Shown piece after piece: positions 14,635 through 18,385 of a stretch of DNA of 18,385 nt (position 1 is the stretch's first letter; the number at the start of each line of letters is the position of its first letter). The translations under genes were made by a program, and so were the position numbers. Below the pieces are notes generated by a model, which made no database searches, was not told the DNA's origin, and saw nothing but the letters and a program-made list of their open reading frames with translations. Origin of the DNA: Thermoanaerobacterales bacterium (lineage in GTDB: Bacteria; Bacillota; Thermosediminibacteria; Thermosediminibacterales; Tepidanaerobacteraceae); NCBI GenBank assembly GCA_012839145.1, contig DUNY01000065.1, positions 1-18,385 on the forward strand, read 5' to 3'.

Positions 14635-15804
14635 GTGCACTTTAATAAAAGGAAATATTTTATTGCCGTATTAGTTGGCCTTGCCATGGGAATTGCATTG
14701 GTAACTGGAGGCATTTTGGCTTATAATTCCGTTTATCCAGAGGTCACAGCTCGTGCCGGTGTGGAGGGAGGCGAGCAAGCGAATTCAACACCTGCGGTGC
14801 TACCTGCCAGCATACCGGAAACAGTCGACCAAGTCAGTGATGCAGTAGTTTATCTTGAAACTACCGTTGAAAACTCAAACACATCAGATCCTTTTTTTAA
14901 TGACCCATTTTTTAGATATTTTTTTGGTGATAGTTTTAGTTTTCGTACAACGCCAAAAGTCAGTAGAGGTATCGGTTCAGGTTTCATTATAAACCCTGAA
15001 GGTTATATCATAACTAATGAACATGTTATCGACAACGCGAAAGAAGTCAGTGTTACGGTAAAAGGCTTTGAAGAACCCTTTAAAGCTACTGTCGTAGGGA
15101 AGGATTTCAATTTGGACTTAGCCGTATTAAAAATTAATTCTTCTAAAAAGCTGCCTCATATAGAGTTAGGAAATTCTGATAATATGCGAGTAGGAGAGTG
15201 GGTTATTGCAATAGGTAACCCTTATAGACTTGATCACACCGTAACTGTCGGTGTAATCAGTGCCAAAGGAAGACCTATAACGATTCCGGATCAATCAACG
15301 GGCAAGGAAAGGGTTTATAAAAACCTGATACAGACAGATGCAGCTATAAACCCCGGTAATAGTGGCGGACCGCTAATATCCCTCGATGGAAAAGTTATTG
15401 GAATAAACACTGCAATTAATGCACAAGCCCAAGGGATTGGATTTGCCATACCGATAAATACAGCAAAAGAAGTCCTTGACGAGCTTATAAAAAGTGGGTC
15501 AGTCACACGGCCGTATATCGGTGTTGCTCTTCAGGACATGACAAAAGACCTGGCAGAATACTTTGAACTCAAAGATCCCAACGGAGCAATCATTGCTGAT
15601 GTAGTATCCGGCAGTCCTGCAGAAAAAGCCGGCCTTATGCGGGGTGATGTGATATTAAAAATCAATGATGATGTAATAAAAAACTCCAATGATGTAAGTG
15701 AAATAATCGGTAAGACCAAAATAAATGAAAAACTGGTAATGGTCGTTTTGCGAAACGGTCAATCTCGCTTTGTTACCGTTGTAGTAGAAAAACGACCTGA
15801 GTAA
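14635..15804 (+). CDS. HtrA/DegP-type membrane-anchored serine protease with one PDZ domain
   Basis: Envelope quality-control protease of 389 residues. An N-terminal membrane anchor (about residues 8-30, cytoplasmic KRK before it) is followed by a low-complexity linker and a Phe/Asp-rich stretch (FFNDPFFRYFFGDSFSF). The trypsin-like domain comes next with the full triad: His130 (TNEHVID), Asp161 (NLDLAVLKI) and Ser243 (NPGNSGGPL). One PDZ domain (about 292-386; PYIGVALQDM, GLMRGDVILKINDD) ends the protein. The start is GTG at 14635, eight bases after GGAGGT; a TTG directly abutting the ribosome site at 14626 is unlikely. It is a lone plus-strand gene among minus-strand genes, with its own promoter and terminator. 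Confidence 0.93.
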   Translation: MHFNKRKYFIAVLVGLAMGIALVTGGILAYNSVYPEVTARAGVEGGEQANSTPAVLPASIPETVDQVSDAVVYLETTVENSNTSDPFFNDPFFRYFFGDSFSFRTTPKVSRGIGSGFIINPEGYIITNEHVIDNAKEVSVTVKGFEEPFKATVVGKDFNLDLAVLKINSSKKLPHIELGNSDNMRVGEWVIAIGNPYRLDHTVTVGVISAKGRPITIPDQSTGKERVYKNLIQTDAAINPGNSGGPLISLDGKVIGINTAINAQAQGIGFAIPINTAKEVLDELIKSGSVTRPYIGVALQDMTKDLAEYFELKDPNGAIIADVVSGSPAEKAGLMRGDVILKINDDVIKNSNDVSEIIGKTKINEKLVMVVLRNGQSRFVTVVVEKRPE

Positions 15805-15838
15805 AAACACATAACTTGTTTATATCGAAACCTTAGAT

Positions 15839-15875
15839 AAATCCCGGCTTTTAACGCTTCTGCCGGGATTTTTTT
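15839..15875 (+). terminator. Intrinsic terminator of htrA
   Basis: A 10-bp stem (15839-15848 with 15862-15871, core TCCCGGC/GCCGGGA) is followed by a T-run to 15875. The loop and 3' arm lie within the last codons and stop of the opposing small gene, so both features share these bases. Confidence 0.88.
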
Positions 15876-16060
15876 AATGGATTAACAGTCTCATCATCGA
15901 CCCATTCCCGCTTAATCCTTTCGACTGTATCAATATCGATATTTGCATAATGAGCAATATCTTCATCGTCTATATCATCCTGGTCAAAAAGGTCAAGGAT
16001 ATCGGCATAGTTTTCATTGGAATTAAATAACACTTTCATGCTTTTGATTTTCTCTGCCAT
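15851..16060 (-). CDS. Small protein of unknown function, acidic with HTH-like segment
   Basis: A 69-residue protein I do not recognise. It has a strong ribosome site (GGGAGGG, five bases before the ATG), which supports translation. The first part (KIKSMKVLFNSNENYADILDLFDQ) leads into a very acidic turn (DDIDDEDIAHYANIDIDTVERIKREW). The pattern of ‘xIAxYAxIDxDTVxRIKxEW’ resembles the helix-turn-helix of small regulators. The C-terminus is basic (KKSRQKR), partly because it is encoded by the htrA terminator. There is no membrane segment or cysteine. It stands alone, convergent with htrA and downstream of the metallo-hydrolase gene by 140 bases. A DNA-binding role is only a guess. Confidence 0.7.
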   Translation of the reverse strand: MAEKIKSMKVLFNSNENYADILDLFDQDDIDDEDIAHYANIDIDTVERIKREWVDDETVNPLKKSRQKR

Positions 16061-16114
16061 ACAATCCCTCCCACTGCATTATCCCTATTGTTCCCTGATG
16101 CATTAAAAATATGT

Positions 16115-16129
16115 TATGAAAATTTCATA
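16115..16129. repeat. 15-base palindrome upstream of the small gene
   Basis: TATGAAAATTTCATA is a perfect 7+1+7 palindrome in the 140-base gap between the metallo-hydrolase gene and the 69-residue gene, 55 bases upstream of the latter's start. It has the size of a dimeric repressor site. No regulator family is assigned. Confidence 0.5.
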
Positions 16130-16200
16130 TAGATCATCTTTTATCCGGAACATATATGTCTTTTACAATTATCAAACCTGTCAGCAACATTATTCGATTA

Positions 16201-16821
16201 TTACTTTAGGAAAGGATTCATCTTTTTTTCTGCGCCTATGGTGGACGGTTCCCCATGCCCCGGCAGCACTGACATGTCATCTCCCAAAGGCATTAGTTTT
16301 TCTTTTATTGAGCTAATTAATTCATCGTAAGAACCTCCAGGGAAATCTGTTCTTCCAATTGAACCAGCAAATAAGGTATCTCCTGTAAACACCATGTTAT
16401 TGACTTTTATGCATATACCACCGGGTGTATGACCGGGTGTATGGAGTATTTCAAGAGTCAACCCACCTATTTGAAACTTTTCATTGCCTTTAAGCTTAAT
16501 ATCCGCCGATGGTTGTGTAAATCCGAATCCCATGTATACGGAAAGATTGCCCTGCGATGAAAGGAGCATAGGAGCATCCTCCTCATGGATTGCTATTTTT
16601 GCGTTGGTGGCATTTTTTACTTCTTTCAATGCTGCTATATGATCGCTATGTCCATGAGTTAAAAATATAAATTCTACTGTAAGTTGTTCTTTTGTTATAA
16701 CATCTAATATTTTATTAGAATCTCCACCAGGATCTATTATAGCTGCTTTTTTACTTTTTTTGTCGGCGATTATATAACAGTTGGAGGCCAAAGGACCAAC
16801 TGGCAAACACTCTAAAAACAT
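16201..16821 (-). CDS. Metallo-beta-lactamase-fold hydrolase (glyoxalase II-like)
   Basis: A 206-residue binuclear metal hydrolase of the hydroxyacylglutathione hydrolase-like group. Metal ligands are complete: THGHSDH (His56, His58, Asp60, His61), His131 in HTPGHTPGG, Asp148 in TGDTLF and His189 in LPGHGEPS. The protein lacks the long C-terminal substrate domain of true glyoxalase II, as in most short bacterial homologues, so the thioester substrate is unknown. The ATG at 16821 has GGAGGT five bases upstream; the longer open frame to 16878 runs into dtd. It lies 10 bases after dtd, in the common clostridial order relA–dtd–hydrolase. Confidence 0.92.
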   Translation of the reverse strand: MFLECLPVGPLASNCYIIADKKSKKAAIIDPGGDSNKILDVITKEQLTVEFIFLTHGHSDHIAALKEVKNATNAKIAIHEEDAPMLLSSQGNLSVYMGFGFTQPSADIKLKGNEKFQIGGLTLEILHTPGHTPGGICIKVNNMVFTGDTLFAGSIGRTDFPGGSYDELISSIKEKLMPLGDDMSVLPGHGEPSTIGAEKKMNPFLK

Positions 16822-16831
16822 AGCATACCTC

Positions 16832-17281
16832 CTAAAACAGTTTTTTACTGTCAAGCAATATGGTAACCGGTCCGTCATTAAATATCCTAACCAGCATTTC
16901 TGCTTGAAATTGACCTTTTTCTACATTTTTAATCTTTTTCTTGCATGTTTCAACAAATTCTTCATAAAGTTTTTGAGCTTTATCAGGTTGTGCCGCTTGA
17001 ATAAAACTAGGCCTACGACCCTTTCTGGTATCACCTAAAAGAGTGAATTGGGATACAATGAGCATAGCCCCATCCACATCTTGAACAGATTTATTCATTT
17101 TTCCTTCTTCATCTTCGAAAATTCTGAGTCCAACAATTTTATTCGCTAAATAATCAACATCTTCAACAGTATCACCATCGGCAACACCTAAAAAAATCAC
17201 AAGCCCTTGATCGATATGGGCGATCTTTTCACCATTTACGGAAACAGAGGCTGTCTTTGCTCTTTGAATAACTGCTCTCAT
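16832..17281 (-). CDS. dtd: D-aminoacyl-tRNA deacylase
   Basis: Homodimeric proofreading enzyme of 149 residues that removes D-amino acids (and Gly from tRNA-Ala) from mischarged tRNA. It begins [17 protein letters not shown] as usual. It carries the two signature motifs: SQFTLLGD (the SQFTL pocket) and [11 protein letters not shown] near the C-terminus (the cross-subunit Gly-cisPro motif of Dtd). Length matches the family. AAGGAGG lies five bases before the ATG. It follows relA by 10 bases and precedes the metallo-hydrolase by 10, indicating a tight operon. Confidence 0.96.
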   Translation of the reverse strand: MRAVIQRAKTASVSVNGEKIAHIDQGLVIFLGVADGDTVEDVDYLANKIVGLRIFEDEEGKMNKSVQDVDGAMLIVSQFTLLGDTRKGRRPSFIQAAQPDKAQKLYEEFVETCKKKIKNVEKGQFQAEMLVRIFNDGPVTILLDSKKLF

Positions 17282-17291
17282 TATATCCTCC

Positions 17292-18385
17292 TTACTGATT
17301 CATAACCCGCTTTACATCGTAAATGCCGCTGATTTTTTTTATTTTTTGCATTACATTTTCTAAATGTTGTTTGTCGTTAATCTCCAAAATCAAATCAACT
17401 ACAGCTATACCATTTTTTGTAGCTCTTGCGTTAACAGCATCAATATTTGTCTTCATATCACCTATCAAGTTTATTATCTCGGAAAGTATGCCAGACCTAT
17501 CATAAGCTGAAGCTTGTATTTCTACTGGATATGAAGTATCCTCAAATCCTTCCCATTTCACCTCCATAAGTCGGTCTTCATCTAATAGACCACGTCTCAC
17601 ATTCTTACAATCCTGTCTATGAATCGAAACTCCTCGGCCTCTTGTTACATACCCAACAATTTTATCACCCGGAACCGGATTACAACATCTGGAAAATTTA
17701 ACTAAAAGATTTCCTATGCCATCTATTTTTATCCCACGATCCACTTTCTTTTTTGTCTTAGATTTGGTATCGATTTTAGCTGTTATCAGTTCGGATTTGT
17801 CGGGTTTTATGTTTTTTCTAAATTCATCCAGGATTTTTTGAAGTATTTGCTTTGTTGTAATTGCTCCATAGCCTATAGCAGCATACATATCTTCTACATT
17901 TGTAAAGCTCATTCGTTTCAGCAAATTGTTCATAAAATCAAATTTAATGAGCTGGTAAATGTCGTAGCCTTGTCTTCGAGCTTCTTTTTCTAGCATTTCT
18001 TTTCCTCTGGCTATATTTTCATCCCGTCTTTCTTTTTTGAACCATTGCCTAATTTTATTTTTTGCCTGAGGAGATTTTACTATGTTTAGCCAATCACGAC
18101 TGGGACCGTTACTATGACCTGATGTAACGATCTCAATTATATCACCATTAGTCAACTTATAATCAAGTGGAACCATCTTACCGTTTACCTTGGCACCTAT
18201 ACATCGATTTCCTATATCTGTATGAATTCTATAGGCAAAATCAATGGGGCAGGACCCCATTGGCAAGTCTATTACATCTCCCTTTGGTGTAAACACATAA
18301 ACTTCATCAGTGAAAAGGTCAATTCTTAAAGTCTCCATAAAGTCTTTTGCGTCACGGAGTTCTCGCTGCCAATCAAGGATTTCTC
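17292..18385 (-). CDS. relA: RelA/SpoT-family (p)ppGpp synthetase/hydrolase, 3' part
   Basis: The C-terminal half of a long bifunctional Rel protein; the gene continues past the right edge of the window. An internal Met at 18338 could be mistaken for a start. The frame reads on upstream without a stop as [15 protein letters not shown], typical Rel sequence between the synthetase and TGS domains. Seen in order are the TGS domain ([28 protein letters not shown]), a helical region, the zinc-finger/RIS region with [19 protein letters not shown] and HRQDC, and a C-terminal ACT domain. These parts sense ribosome-bound uncharged tRNA. Catalytic domains lie outside the window, so activity cannot be judged. 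Confidence 0.95.
   Translation of the reverse strand, partial: EILDWQRELRDAKDFMETLRIDLFTDEVYVFTPKGDVIDLPMGSCPIDFAYRIHTDIGNRCIGAKVNGKMVPLDYKLTNGDIIEIVTSGHSNGPSRDWLNIVKSPQAKNKIRQWFKKERRDENIARGKEMLEKEARRQGYDIYQLIKFDFMNNLLKRMSFTNVEDMYAAIGYGAITTKQILQKILDEFRKNIKPDKSELITAKIDTKSKTKKKVDRGIKIDGIGNLLVKFSRCCNPVPGDKIVGYVTRGRGVSIHRQDCKNVRRGLLDEDRLMEVKWEGFEDTSYPVEIQASAYDRSGILSEIINLIGDMKTNIDAVNARATKNGIAVVDLILEINDKQHLENVMQKIKKISGIYDVKRVMNQ

Noticed and set aside
16078..16106. TTAATG-17-GATAAT as promoter of the small 69-residue gene
   Set aside because: The predicted transcript start coincides with the ribosome site and the -35 is weak.
1..18385. CRISPR arrays, insertion sequences, phage, toxin-antitoxin or defence genes
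   Set aside because: No regularly spaced repeats, transposase or integrase motifs, or defence-type domains are visible; the genes are housekeeping or common accessory families.

Overview
The window looks like an ordinary chromosomal stretch of a low-GC Gram-positive bacterium of the class Clostridia. A thermophilic or syntrophic genus such as Tepidanaerobacter or Thermoanaerobacter would fit, but the genus is a guess from protein flavour. The signs are T-box leaders, AGGAGG-type ribosome sites, frequent GTG/TTG starts, and gene orders shared with Bacillus (aspS–6S RNA–tcdA; alaS–ireB–ruvX–DUF1292; relA–dtd). I see no insertion sequence, phage, CRISPR array, tRNA or rRNA. I did not find a convincing undescribed system. 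The interest lies in RNA regulation and gene decay.

Layout, left to right. A plus-strand calcium-type P-type ATPase (30-2726) converges on a minus-strand fur gene through a shared bidirectional terminator. Upstream of fur on the minus strand lie serA, a decayed class V aminotransferase gene (4831-5138), and a T-box leader with a likely serine specifier and a consensus promoter (5161-5425). Next come DUF1292 (yrzB-like), ruvX, an aldo-keto reductase fused to a 2x[4Fe-4S] domain, ireB and alaS. The reductase interrupts an otherwise conserved alaS–ireB–ruvX–DUF1292 cluster. alaS has its own consensus promoter.

The second half, still on the minus strand, holds rseC and csoR behind a promoter with a CsoR-like operator, tcdA, a 6S RNA gene, and aspS. 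aspS is preceded by a T-box whose specifier reads as AAC (Asn), not Asp. Divergent from this T-box is a plus-strand htrA/degP-type membrane-anchored protease. Its terminator lies inside the 3' end of a small, unrecognised minus-strand gene. The window closes with a glyoxalase II-like metallo-hydrolase, dtd, and the 3' part of relA, which runs off the right edge.

How the genes work together. Much of the window is translation quality and supply: AlaRS, AspRS, Dtd (D-aminoacyl-tRNA proofreading), TcdA (ct6A formation), T-box sensing of uncharged tRNA, RelA stringent response and 6S RNA control of RNA polymerase. Serine synthesis is coupled to this through the serine T-box. The other genes serve metal homeostasis (Ca ATPase, Fur, CsoR), envelope quality control (HtrA, RseC) and cell-wall signalling (IreB). 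Several apparent ORF starts were moved downstream using ribosome sites and overlapping promoters or RNA (fur, serA, tcdA, aspS, htrA, the metallo-hydrolase).
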